Below, in pieces: positions 35,967 to 48,019 of a stretch of 64,000 nt of DNA (position 1 is the first letter of the stretch; each line of letters begins with the position of its first letter). Source of the DNA: Triglochin maritima (lineage: Eukaryota; Streptophyta; Magnoliopsida; Alismatales; Juncaginaceae); the NCBI GenBank assembly GCA_963682175.1, contig OY821771.1, positions 29,718,201 to 29,782,200 of the forward strand, given 5' to 3'. Under the pieces are notes generated by a model, which was given only the letters and a program-made list of their open reading frames with translations, did not search any database and was not told the DNA's origin. The translations under genes were made by a program, and so were the position numbers.

Positions 35967-38316
35967 GTTTAACAATCATCAAAGCCTCAAGTCGACAACA
36001 TAACATGTGCAGCCAGGTAAATCTCATCCAACATCTAGGTATAAATGCAAAAAACCCAAACAAAATAGGTATCCTAGTTGCCATGCAACCTAGGAGTATC
36101 AAACCCCATATACATCATTGTGGTTGAACAACCATCATTGCCTTATCTAGGCAACACATATGATCAAGGCAAATGTCAAAACTCATCCATCAATGTTGTA
36201 GATAGAAGGTTTGCTCATTTGGGGAAAAGAGAAGAGCTTTATAAATTCAAATATAAATCATCAGCGGAGAGGAGAAACTCTTCAAATCTTATGTATTTAT
36301 GAGCACCATATGTACAAAAACTATTATGCTAATCACATTATGTTGTCAAAACCATTCTCCAAACATAGTTCATTACAAGGATGCACATATACTGATATCC
36401 CAAAAAGAATTGAACCTAATGAGAGAACTCAAAACAAATTGAAATCATATTGAAAAACATGTCCACTTAAATCCACCACTTGGTCCAATACTCCGATATT
36501 GTAGTCCAATACTCCAATTGGTACTCCGACAAAGATGTTGTAGGACATGAACATACCAACCATATGCCACACTGACAAGTTGTCATTAAGCTTTCAAAAT
36601 GCCACAACGTATATCCTAAACTAGCAAAGATAAGTAGGGATCAAATCCACAATGAAGAATTTAGCAAGTCATTCTTAACCGATTCAAACAAGAAATAAGA
36701 AAATAATGTTTTTGGAATAGTGAAATTGTGAACTATAACTACAGAAATTGCAAATTAAAATAGGAGAAACTATCAAAAAAATATGCTAAGGGTTTGAATC
36801 CACTAGTGATCAATTTTGATGCAATCCTTTAATTACCAAGTATAAACAACAATTTTATACGGACTAGCGTTCATGTCATTGGACTAAATAATGAGAGTGC
36901 AAACAACTTACACTATTCTCAATATATCATACGGACGCAAGCAACATATATGATAATATAAGTATCTTAGGCACATGAGCATTCACAACAAGAAGTCAAT
37001 GACACATTATAACACATGCCATTAGATCCTTACAACTAACAACTCTCAGAATAACGATTTTGAACTATTAGAAGAATTTATCTACTAGATTCAATCACAA
37101 GTACCGAGCAACCATCATACATGAAACAATTAATATGCATTAAGAACAAGTAGAGAAAAAGAGATCACATATGAAATATGTTTAACTTAAATTGGTGAGG
37201 AAGTACAATAAAATTTCAACACTAGTTTTATCATAACCCTAGCATGGAAAATTAGCTACTCATGTTTGTGGGTAAACAAACACGACAAAATAATCATTGA
37301 ACCATGATTACAAAACCAAGAAGAGAGAGACGAAATGTTGGTGTTGCTTGGAGAAGTATTCAGGATGGCAACAACTCCTTCCGATTCTAGCACTCCAAGT
37401 AGCAAACAATTCTCCTCTCCACAACCCCCTTTCTTCTCCTCTAGATAACCCAAAGGACACTTCAAATTGTTACATTTGATAGTGGTTGGGTTATGGGAGG
37501 CTAAAGTTAGCCTTTTTTGGGTGTTTCTCTTGGGGTCTTTTATAGGTGACACATTTGAGGTATAATTTTCTCTTTTTCTTTCAATAAGGAATGTGAAAAT
37601 ATTTTTGAAAGGTCTGGTGTCATCGGGATCACAATTGGTAAATTTTCTTTTCTTCCCTTTCAATCAAAATCTTTCTTTTCTTTTTATGTAAAGATTTGCA
37701 ATCATCTACAAAGAAGACAAAAGAGTAATATTTAGAGTAGATAATATCCAAAATATTTCCCAATTCATGATTATTTCCACAAATATGCTTATGATAACGG
37801 TAATAATTATGTACTACATGTGATGTTATCACACACCATATGAATAATAAATTTCAACCTAGTTTACAACTATCAAACGCATAAAACTCGTAAAAGACTA
37901 TTATATGTGAATAAAATATGTTGAAAATAGCTTAAGGACTACAACATGGAGTATTGCCAGAATACAAAAGTAATTGAAGTAGAGATATAAAGCTAGGCAA
38001 GATAAGCAAATAAAGGACTACAATCACCGTGGAAAACCAAACATATAAAAAGATGGAAATAATATAAGGGATATTTCAAGATGAATGTCATACACTACAA
38101 CCAATGATTTTATAGAAGGAATGGAACTATGAAAGGTTGAGTCTCTTCGCATACCATGAATTGTCATGGGGTTTATCGCATTTCATTAGATGGTTGTTTG
38201 GCTTCTCAAAACTGGCGTGGAGGGACACTATTTCCTCAAGTTGCACCAGTCCCGCCCTTTTATCAACTCTTTGATTTGTTTCCAAAATTTATGCACTAGT
38301 ACTTTTTTTTAAAATG
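35967..38316. other. Intergenic, no supported gene
   Basis: AT-rich DNA. 36600-37260 looks like part of a retrotransposon LTR or leader read on minus (TATATGTTGCTTGCG..., ACTAGTGGATTCAAACCC), but no partner, primer site or duplication was found. Open frames here are short and show no recognised domain. Confidence 0.4.
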
Positions 38317-39402
38317 AGCCAAGTTGTTACTTAAGTTGCAACGACCCATCTCGTTTTGACCGAACGACCCAGCTTGTTTGGTCAAACGACCAACCTTGGT
38401 GATATTTACCACTCCTTTATCACCCTCCGCGACAAATCAGTCCCCCTCGGGACAACTCAGTCCCCTCTCTAGACGACACTGACCCTAATCGAGTCAATCT
38501 AGTCTCTACACGGGATGGACAATCCTTCCGTAGGATGGGACAATCCTCTCGCGGGACGACTAAGAACCCTATCAGGATGGAACAATCCCCTAGCCAACGA
38601 TTGAGTTCCCTCTCTGGACGGGACAATATCAGTTTGGGATGGAACAATTTCCACCGAACGACCTAGCTCGTTTGGCCGAACGACCCAGCATGTTTGGTGA
38701 TTTTTATAACTCGTTTATCTTGAATGAAGCCTACCATCTAAAAGGTATGTTTGTCCCATTTCAATGTGCGTACAAGTTTACTTGTAACATGTTATTATGT
38801 GATGTTTTCAACTCGTTTGTTTGTCCAGTCTACCATAAGTTGGTTTCAATCCTACCATGTGGCAGGATTGTTGGTTTGAATGATGCGTCCCGAACAGGAC
38901 AAACTCGTCCCTATGCCTTATGCGAGACAGAGTCATCCTACGTGGGACACTTGCGTCCCGAGTGAGACAGACTCGTCCTTATGAGGGACAGACTCGACCT
39001 GAACAGGACAGACTCGCCCACATGGAAGTTCACTTAACAAATTAAATTTAATTACATATTAATGGTCTAACACTCAAAAATAATCATTTGTTGTTAATTA
39101 AGTTGTCTCATCTTGGACAAGTTGTTTCATGTCTTAGAGAGAAGTATATATTGTTTAGAACAAGCCATGTTGTTAATAAAGTTGCAACGACCCAGCTTGT
39201 TTTGACCGAACGACCCAACTCGTTTTGTCGAACGACGCAACTTGGTGACTTTTACAACTTGTTTATCTTGCCTACCATGTAACAAGTTCACTTATTTTAA
39301 AGTATATAATTTCATAACAATACAAATGGTTCAGAAATGGAACATAGGAAGTTCACTTAACAACTTAAATTGTACAATGGTCTAACACTCAAAAACAATC
39401 AT
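38317..39402. repeat. Local direct duplication beside the MudrA-type gene
   Basis: A block starting AGCCAAGTTGTTAC...GTTGCAACGACCCA at 38317 recurs at 39163, a period of about 846 bp. The shared end AGTTCACTTAACAA...TGGTCTAACACTCAAAAA lies at 39023-39082 and 39348-39396, so the second copy is about 520 bp shorter. The extra part in the first copy holds short GGGACAATCC and GGACAGACTCG repeats (38420-38640, 38880-39020). No gene is supported. Confidence 0.7.
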
Positions 39403-39479
39403 CTGCAATTGGATATGTGCAAGTTCATTGGTTGTGGTGTCTTCTACGCTTGCAACGACCACAAATAATAGCTTCAGGT

Positions 39480-39984
39480 TTGTGTCATTTTGAGGAAATT
39501 TTCTTTTTCTTCTTCTTCTTCTTCTTCTTCTTCCTCCTACCACAACGTGATTTCGTTACCCAAGGTATAATCTCAGGATCTTTAGCATTTTCCCTATCAA
39601 CTTTACAGATTGGAAAAATATGGGAGGCATATGTTGCATGATACATATTAGAAGTCCAATATAAACAACAATAATTGTTAATTTTCACCAAGGAATTGTA
39701 TTACTACACAAGCTCAGGGCAAGGGATCCGAAGAATGCGCCATGTATGACATTGTTCAACATTTATGGTGCAAGACAGATTTGTGTGTACCTCAATTATC
39801 ATGCCTGGAATTGAAATTGAACATTTTACTCCTCGAGATTCATATATGTTTTTTTTAAAGATGTTTTCTACTTCAGAACACAAGTAATCAATCCACTCAG
39901 AGGATGTAATTATCCTTCTACTAAAAAGTTCCCTTATCTGCAAGCGAATTTGACCAACAAGCTCTGATATAGTAACGTTTCTCG
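39480..39984 (-). pseudogene. MudrA-type MULE transposase, C-terminal piece
   Basis: Minus-strand reading gives ELVGQIRLQIRELF and WIDYLCSEVENIF, then a SWIM-type region (CHTWRILRIPCPEL) that has lost its last His. After a stop near 39704 the C-terminal tail continues in another frame (MYHATYASHIFPI, then a Lys-rich run encoded by a TTC repeat at about 39503-39535). It is the end of a dead Mutator transposase gene whose other pieces lie at 42139-42350, 51610-51908 and 61714-62458. Confidence 0.8.
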
Positions 39985-42138
39985 TGTCGGATTTCGTATC
40001 CCTATGTATGTATATATTTTAAAATTTTAATATAACATACAAGATCGATTTTCATATTTTCAGCAATTTTATGTACATCTATTTGTGTTTTATTCTAATA
40101 ACATGCAATCCTACATTTATTAAATAAATCACAAAGGAGAATCATACCTAAAGGTTCTCTAAAACCTTTTGATGATCCAGAGTCACGTTGCACATTGTGT
40201 CGCCCACGGAATTGCCTCCGAGTGTTCACCAAACTCTAAACAAGGTTAGAGGGAAAGGAGCTAGCCAATCAATCTCTAACAAGATTTAGAATCAAGCTAA
40301 TAACCCCTCTTTAAGTCTCCTGAGATTCTAATCTCCAAACTTAATTTTACTAAGAAAAATTTCGTGGTGATTAGGGAGAGATTAATGAGAAAGATTTTTG
40401 CATTAGTTTTTAAAACAAGTAGGAATAGGTGCCCTTTTATAGGCTCCCAAAATATCCTTATCAAGAGCTATTATTTAGCCATGATCCCTTGTTTTTCTCT
40501 CCTAAAATTAATCTCTAAATTCCACTTAATCACCCACAAAAAACGTTTTAATTAAATCTGGAATTATTCCACCCATGATTTAATTAATCTCTTAATAATT
40601 CAGGAAGAATCGTTCTTGTTCGGTAGACCGAGTATTATTCGGTTATAACACGTGTTCGGTGCACCGTGAGCTAGACGGTCGACCAAATCCGTATGAGAAA
40701 AATTCCCTAGAAGAATTCAGACGAACCACGTCTTGTAATCGGTCTACTATTGACCCACCAAAATCGCTCTTGGAACATAGTCATCGGATGACCAGGTCAC
40801 CTTCGGTCTACCGAAAATACTATTTCTCGGTTGACTGTTTCCAATCGGTTAACCGAACCCGATTGTCCAGACACTCTGGGCAATCTCGGTCAACCAATTG
40901 CGCTTACCCGTTCTCTATTCGGTTAACCGATCCGAAGATGCCCCGGTCGACCGAACCATGAACGGTTCACCGTGTTTGACCCTGATTTTACCTTTATCAA
41001 ATTTTGGATTTATTTCCAACAAAATTTGATCTTTTGGGGTTTTTAGCAATTCACATCCTATATATATTATCATATGTAATATTAAATTATTACACCCCAT
41101 AATATATATACCTCATATGAATTTATTATGATTCTAATTATGTTAATTCTCATAACATATTGATTTTAATTAATTCACCACATGTGTCCTATTTTCATAA
41201 GAAACCCAACACATCATATGAACTTAAAATCAAACCTCTTGTTTCCCAGTTTTGTGGTGTGACCTATAGGGGGATCTAAGCCTAATTGGCAGTGATATTA
41301 AACACTTAATATCTCAGACTATAAGCAGTATCTAGCTACACATTATAGTCACCCAATTAGCATAGATGTCTTTGTTCTACCTGAACTAAAACACGATCCA
41401 TTTAGTGATGTAAGTGCACCACTTGTGTCCGTCCCTTGCCTCATGATATTAAAAATATATACAAAGTAGAAATGTGTCACCTTTGTATTATATTCATTTC
41501 TTGATCTCTCTAAGCTAATTATAACTATGTGACTTAACTCAAGTTACATTGTGCACATTATAATTTTGCTTTATCAAGGGACCCACTTATATCATCACTC
41601 AATTAAGAGGGGCAATGATAATCGTTTGACTAGCTATCTCTTCCAGCACAAGTCATGTTCAACCAACTATTGCCGTTATCACTACACTCATTGGTAGCTT
41701 TTGACAATAATCAAATTAAACACTTCTTGAGTGAAAAGATATAAGTCTCATATCTTAGGATCCAAGACACAGTAAAAACATTAATGACACGAAACACAAT
41801 TCCATAATGTTTTACTTGTTAGGTCTATTCAATATATAAAAGTAATTTTTTCCTCTTTTATATACTCGTGTCGTCAATTATTTGTAGAGCTACAATAATC
41901 GATGACCAACAAGATAATCTTATCTCGGTAATTAATGTTCCATGTTAACTACCATGATTGTGAATAACTTTTGATTTATGTAAACCATTATCTTTTAGAG
42001 CTCTACGGATAAGGACCAAACGTCTCTTCTTTAACACTTCCAAAAGACGAATACCATAATCAAGGAACAAAATGTTTGCACATTCAATTCATAATAATTG
42101 ACATACGAAAGTAAAACTTTTAGAACACATTTCTTTCA
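39985..42138 (-). mobile_element. Solo LTR, copia family A, minus, TSD TCTCG
   Basis: A 2154-bp LTR in reverse orientation runs on plus from TGTCGGATTTCG to ATTTCTTTCA, with perfect duplications TCTCG (39980-39984 and 42139-42143). It interrupts the MudrA-type gene, whose reading joins across it. It carries CGGTNNACCG dyads at about 40630-40975. Confidence 0.93.
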
Positions 42139-42350
42139 TCTCGAACCAAGAATCCACACATTAAATCTCTCTGCCACATTCGTATACATATTTCCATATC
42201 GTTCACCTTGGAATAATGCATTTACCCAATGTTCGGGTCCGTAGGAGTCAATAAATTTCTTCGCACGTTTAGAAATGGTAGATAAGTTATCATATGCTTC
42301 AGTGAACTCACAAGTATGATAAGCGTAAGCATATTTTCGGAAAGGGAAAT
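42139..42350 (-). pseudogene. MudrA-type MULE transposase, middle piece
   Basis: The minus strand reads FPFRKYAYAYHTCEFTEAYDNL, FIDSYGPEHWVNALF and YTNVAERFNVWILGSR, a well-conserved stretch of Mutator transposases just before the C-terminal region. NVAERFN holds the Glu expected as the third acidic catalytic residue. It joins 39984 across the solo LTR and was joined to 51610 before the FAR1-type element came in. Confidence 0.85.
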
Positions 42351-42379
42351 GTTTAGTAGCCGCTCTCCGGGACGCTGGT

Positions 42380-45280
42380 GTGGTTACCCGGGCTACTCTT
42401 ACTTGTTCCAGGGAGGGTAACGCACCAACAGACCAAGGTCAAGGCATAATGAAGCCACATTTATCTAGTAGAGTTCAGTGCACGACTCGCATCAGGGTTT
42501 CTGGAAACCCAGCAAGGGGATACCAGATTAACTTTGTCGATCTCAATCATAACCATGAAATGCTGCAGGAGCACCAGATGCGTTTTCTAAGACAGAAACG
42601 ATTTGTACCTGAGGCCGCCATAGCACGAATAGCGTGCAATGATGCTTCTGGGATCTCTGCTGCTAAGACCATGCAATCGTTTGTTGTTGAGGCTGGGGGG
42701 CATGACAAACTTACTTTTAACGATTGAGACCTAAGGTTTGAAGACTTTTGTACGTTATTTTGTTTGTAGAAATCTGCGGCCTTAATATTTTTTGTGTGTG
42801 TAGGAATGTTATAACCGAAGTAAGGAATTTGAAAATGGGACCCGGCGATGCACAAGCACTTCAGAACTATTTCATTAAGATGCAGAAGATTGATGCAATG
42901 TTTTTCTATGTCGTGGATATGGATGACGAGGGAAGACTAAGGAACGTTTTCTGGGCCGACTGCCGTTCCAGGGCTGCCTATTCATACTTTGGGGATGCTA
43001 TATGTTTCGACACTACGTACCTCACAAACAAATACGACATGCCCTTTGCACCATTTGTGGGAGTTAATCACCATTTCGAGTCTGTGTTGCTCGGTTGCGC
43101 TTTGCTGTCTTCCGAGACCACTGAAAACTACATATGGCTCTTTCAGACGTGGCTTTCGTGTATGGGAGGTACGTATGTAGAGTTCGTACTCGCTTTGATT
43201 GGGTTGTCCTTTACGATTGTTGAGTTATTGGTTTTCCTTTTTAAGTGTTGTGTGTTCCTTTTTAAGTGTTGTGTGTTCCTTTTTTAGTTGTGCCTGTTCA
43301 TTTTCAACTTCTTTCTAAAACCTTTTGAGTGACTGTGTGTTCCTTTTTAACTTATGTATGTTCCTTCTTAAGTGAAGTCCGTTTCCTTTTTAACTGATGT
43401 CTGTTCCTTTTTAGTGTTGTCTGTTCCTTGTTAAGTGATGTCTGTCCCTTTTTAAGTGAAGTCTGTTCCTTTTTAAGTGACCTCGTTTCCTTTTTAAGTG
43501 AAGTATGTTCCTTCTTAAGTGAAGTCTGTTACTTTTTATGTTATGTGTGTTCCTTTTTATGTTATGTGTGTTCCTTTTTAAGTGTTCTCTGTCTCTTTTT
43601 AAGTGAAGTCTGTTCCTTTTTAAGTGAAGTTTGTTCCTTTTTAACTCTGGTCTGTTCCTTTTTAAGTGTAGTCTGTTCCTTTTTAAGTGATTTATGTTCC
43701 TTCTTAAGTGAAGTATGTTCCTTTTTAGTGTTGTCTGTTCTTTTTTAAGTGAAGTCTGTTCCTTTTTAAGTGTAGTCTGTTCCTTTTTAAGTTATGTCTG
43801 TTCCTTTTTAAGTGTAGTCTGTTCCTTTTGAAGTGATTTCTGTTCCTTCTTAAGTGAAGTCTGTTCCTTTTAGTGTTGTCTGTTCCTTTTTAAGTGATGT
43901 CTGTCCCTTTTTAACTGATTCTGTTCCTTTTTAGTGTTGTATGTTCCTTTTTAAGTGATTGATGTTCCTTTTTAGGGGATGTCTGTTCTTTTTTAAGAGA
44001 TATTTGTTCCTTTTTAAGTGATTTCTGTTCCTTTTTAAGTGATTTCTGTTCCTTCTTAAGTGAAGTCTGTTCCTTTTTAATTGATGTCAGTTCCTTTTTA
44101 AGTGACCTCGTTTCCTTTATAGCGATTTTTCTTTTTCCTTGCAGATATCCCTCCACCAGCTATCATAACGGACCAATGTGGGGCCATTACTGCTGCTGTA
44201 AGGAATGTCTTCCCAAATGTCAGACACTGATTTTGCATTTGGCACATAATGAACAAAGCTCCCGTGAAGTTGCCGACGAAGTATCGACAGCACATGTTAT
44301 TTGATCTAAATTTGATTGTCTATGACTCAAAGAACCCAGGTGAATTTGAGCGGAATTGGCACGGTTTCCTGGTTGATTTTGACCTTCAAGAACATAGTTG
44401 GCTCCAAACAATTTACGGTATCCGTGAGTCTTGGGAACCTGCTTACTTGTGTGATTGTTTTTTCGCTGGAATGGCTTCTACCCAAAGAAGCGAAAGTATG
44501 AACTCCTTCGACAAGTACTTATCTTCTAGAACCACCCTTAAGCAGTTCGTTCAACAATACGAACTTGCTCTATGTCACAAGTACGAGAAGGAAGCTCAAT
44601 CGGATTTCGATTGCCTGCATAAGAAATCCCAAATGGTTTCAATATATCACTTCGAGAGTCAAATGAGCGAGTTGTATACCGTAGGGGTTTTCAAGAAAGT
44701 ACAATTACAAATTGGTAAGATGATGAACTGCGACCTAACCGAGGAGTTGCAATCAGCCGACGCGTTTCATTACAAGGTGACTGAACGTGTACGGGTCGGT
44801 GAGCAACTATTATTGAAACGTTTCCTTGTAGAGAGGACAGGTCTGAACTTGACATGCGATTGTAAACTGTTTAAGCGTGTTGGTATTCTTTGCTGTCATC
44901 TCCTGGTCGTATTTGCATGGCTAGATCCTAATGCATTACTCCCGCCGTCTTACATCACAGATCGATGGCGGAAGGATATTCGTCGGAGCTATGGAGAAAG
45001 GATGTACCAAGCCGATGGCGTATTGGAGAAGGATGCGCTGAGATCGATGGCGGAAGGATCGATGGCGCAAGGATATTCGTCCAGGAAGACCGCCTACTAG
45101 ACGTCGGGTTTCCTTAGCCGAGAGAATTCTTCAAAGAAGCCAAAAAAGGGCCTCACAGCAGAAAAGAGCAAGTATCGAAGGAAGGGCAAATCACCTATGC
45201 ACCAGGTCGCACCTAGACCAGGGGATCCAGATTTTGACGATTGGGACATGAAGTTGTATTACGACCAAATTGCTCCTTAA
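42380..45280 (+). pseudogene. FAR1/FHY3-like MULE transposase, three exons, premature stops
   Basis: This is a Mutator-superfamily transposase of the FAR1/FHY3 type, which would cut and join transposon ends. Exon 1 (from before 42380 to 42735) holds the end of the FAR1 zinc-type DNA-binding region (TCSREGN, then LNHNHEML). Introns with GT-AG ends are 42736-42803 and 43169-44144. Exon 2 has CFDTTYLTNKY (first catalytic Asp). Exon 3 has AIITDQCGAI (second Asp), QRSESMNSF (Glu) and a SWIM finger CDCKLFKRVGILCCH. The C-terminus is readable to 45280 after a frame change near 45100. The N-terminus is missing, and TGA codons stop the frame at 42725-42727 and 44228-44230. Host FAR1-family transcription factors are related, but the context says transposon. 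Confidence 0.87.
43228..44110 (+). repeat. 21-bp satellite array in FAR1-like intron 2
   Basis: About 40 tandem units of roughly 21 bp with the consensus core GTTCCTTTTTAAGT followed by a variable GAAGTCT-type tail fill nearly the whole intron. The period being a multiple of three leaves stop-free frames (heptads like CSFLSEV) that are not real proteins. The array ends about 35 bp before the splice acceptor. Confidence 0.92.
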
Positions 45281-45299
45281 TTATGCACCAAGGCTTGGT

Positions 45300-46870
45300 C
45301 TTTGAATTTTGTACTTTTTTGTAAGACAACAGTTATTCTTAAAGTTCCCTTTTAATTGTGAGTGTAAAGTTCCCTTTTAAGTTTACGGTTCTCCTTTTTA
45401 ACTGACTTGTATCTTTTTAAGTGATATATGTTCCTTTTTATGAATTGCTTGTACCTTTATAAGTTAGCGGTTCTCCTTTTTAACTGTGAGTTGTAGTCTG
45501 TTCCTTTTTAAGTACGTTTACCTTTTTAAGTGTGAAGTTTTCCTTTCTTGTTTTTTTGGTTCCTTTTTAAGTGTTGTCTGTTCCTTTTTAAGTGAAGTCT
45601 GTTGATTTTTTGTGTTGTCTGTTCCTACTTAAGTGTTGTTGTTCCTTTTTAAGTGAAGTCTGATCCTTTTTAAGTGATATATGTTCCTTCTTAAGTGAAG
45701 TCTGTCTCTTTTTAATTGATGTCTGTTCCTTTTTAAGTGATGTCCGTCCCTTTTTAAGTGTAATCTGTTACTTTTTAATGATAGTTTGTTCCTGTTTAAG
45801 TGATGTCTGTTCCTTGATAGCGATTTCTCTTTTTAAGTAGTCTCTTCCTTTTTAAGTGAAGTCTCTTCCTTTTTAAGTGACCTCGTTTCCTTTTTAAGTG
45901 AAGTCTGTTCCTTCTTAAGTGAAGTCTGTTACTTTTTAACTGTTGTCTGTTCCTTTTTATGTTATGTGTGTTCCTTTTTAAGTGTTGTCTGTCCCTTTTT
46001 AAGTGAAGTCTGTTCCTTTTTAAGTGAAGTCTGTTCCTTTTTAACTCTGGTCTGGTCCTTTTTAAGTGAAGTTTGTCCCTTGTTAAGTGATCTCTGTTCC
46101 TTTTTAAGGGAAGTCTGTCCCTTTTTATATGAAGTCGGATCCTTTTTAAGTGACCTCGTTTCATTTTTAAGTGAAGTTTGTTCCTTTTTAACTGATGTGT
46201 GTTCCTTTTTAAGTGGAGTCTGTTCCTTTTTAAGTGATTTCTGTTCCTTTTTATATTATGTTTGCTCCTTTTTAAGTGATGTCTGTCTCTTTTTAAGTGA
46301 AGTCTGTTCCTTTTTAAGTGCAGTATGTTCCTTCTTAAGTGAAGTCTGTTCCTTTTTAAACGATGACTGTCCCTTTTTAAGTGAAATTTGTTCCTTTTTA
46401 AGTGATTTATGTTCCTTTTTATGTGAAGTCAGTTCCTTTTTAAGTGATCTCGTTTCCTTTTTAAGTTAAGTATGTTCCTTTTTAATTGATGTCTGTTCCT
46501 TTTTATGTTATGTCTGTTCTTTTTTATGTTATGTTTGTTCCTTTTTAACTGATGCATGTTCCTTTTTATGTTATGTCTGTTCCTTTTTAAGTGATTTCTG
46601 TTCCTTTTTATGTTATGTTTGTTCCTTTTTAAGTGATGTCTGTCTCTTTTTAAGTGAAGTCTGTTCCTTTTTAAGTGAAGTATGTTCCTTCTTAAGTGAA
46701 TTGTGTTCCTTTTTAAGCGACGACTATCCCTTTTTAATTGAAATCTTTTCCTTTTTAAGTGATTTCTGTTCCTTTTTATGTGAAGTCGGTTCCTTTTTAA
46801 GTGACATCGTTTACTTTTTAAGTTAAGTCTGTTCCTTTTTATGTTATGTATGTTCCTTTTTATGTTATGT
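45300..46870 (+). repeat. 21-bp satellite array between the convergent genes
   Basis: The same unit in the same orientation spans about 1.55 kb after the transposase stop, up to the end of the protease gene. Near 45815-45835 it contains GATAGCGATTTCTCTTTTT, a copy of the sequence just before the acceptor of intron 2 (44117-44135). This suggests the intergenic array was copied from the intron. Confidence 0.92.
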
Positions 46871-48019
46871 CTACCTTAAATGTTGGAGCTATTACTTTGG
46901 AGTATGGAAAAGTTTTAATTACAACAACTATAAAATGTATTTGTTCCTGTTTTAATTTACAACTATGCACTACTTGAATTCGACACAGCAGCGGGAGTCC
47001 CTCAATAAAGTAATGGCCATTTCACCCCTGATGGAGTGAAGTGTCATGGGGTTTTTCGTTTCCATTGGGTTGACCTTTCGCATGAGACATTTGATCCAGT
47101 AGTATAGAAAAACACCGCAGTCGTTGCTTCCCGGCATTTGTCTTTGGCACGTTTCCCTCAGGTATCTCAATGGCCAGTTCACCTTAAGACGATTTCTCCA
47201 GAATTCACCAACATCTTTGTCCGAACATTCATGTACCCCTACCGCATTGTCAGGATCCTCATCTGGGACCAGCTCCCTACTGCAACTGTTGTAATGCAGG
47301 ATCTCCTTGTCTAAGCCATTAACAACTACAAGGGTCCAGTGTTCTGACACCAGCAATGGTTGTGCAATGACGAGGCTTCCCGTTTCCTGGCCTTGTAATT
47401 TGGGCGCCAACCACTCGTCAATCATGGTATTCCCTTGATCGATCATAATTCTTTCCGAATAGAAGCTTGGAATACAAATTACCTCTTGGGGGTAATTTTC
47501 TATTTTTTGGCGCTCTTCAAGTACACAAAGCATACTGTCTATCGCCTCGTTGGTCAAATCCATCCCCTTCGTCATTAGCTCCTTCAGGTCGGAACGTGTG
47601 AAGAAGCAGGAATCACCTTTCCAGATCACCTCCCGTTGGTTATGTGTAGGTGCGGTCACCTTTAGTACAATGTTCAGCTCATCGGGGCTCAATGTGGCCA
47701 ATGCATCCATGTCAACGTCTGGCCTATTCTCTCTCCCGTAATGAGCCAACTTGAAATCGTCATTCCCATCCCGCTTTCTTTTTTTGTTCATGCTCCTCTG
47801 GAGTCTTCTTTCTCCCCTTTTCCGCTCCTCTTCTTTTTTCTTCCTTTCTATCACCTCATCTTCTTGTTTTTTGGCCGTTGAGCGTGATCCTTTGGCCCCC
47901 CAGTCTGCCCTGAGGGGTTTTTCCTTTCCCCCATCCTCCTTTTTCTCCTGCTGCTTATCCCCCTCTCTTCTCTCATGTGTTCATTTCTCATCTTTCTCCC
48001 TCTCCTTCTCTTTCTCATT

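Noticed and set aside
36600..37260. An LTR or leader of a further retrotransposon
   Set aside because: Composition and phrases resemble gypsy leaders, but no second copy, primer site, terminal TG..CA or target duplication was found.
43428..43748. Open frame of CSFLSEV heptads
   Set aside because: Same cause: a stop-free frame of the 21-bp satellite inside intron 2 of the FAR1-like gene; a similar frame at 45966-46469 is rejected likewise.
42380..45280. A host FAR1/FHY3 transcription factor gene
   Set aside because: It keeps transposase acidic residues, has premature stops, lacks its N-terminus and sits inside another transposon together with a Ulp1 gene.
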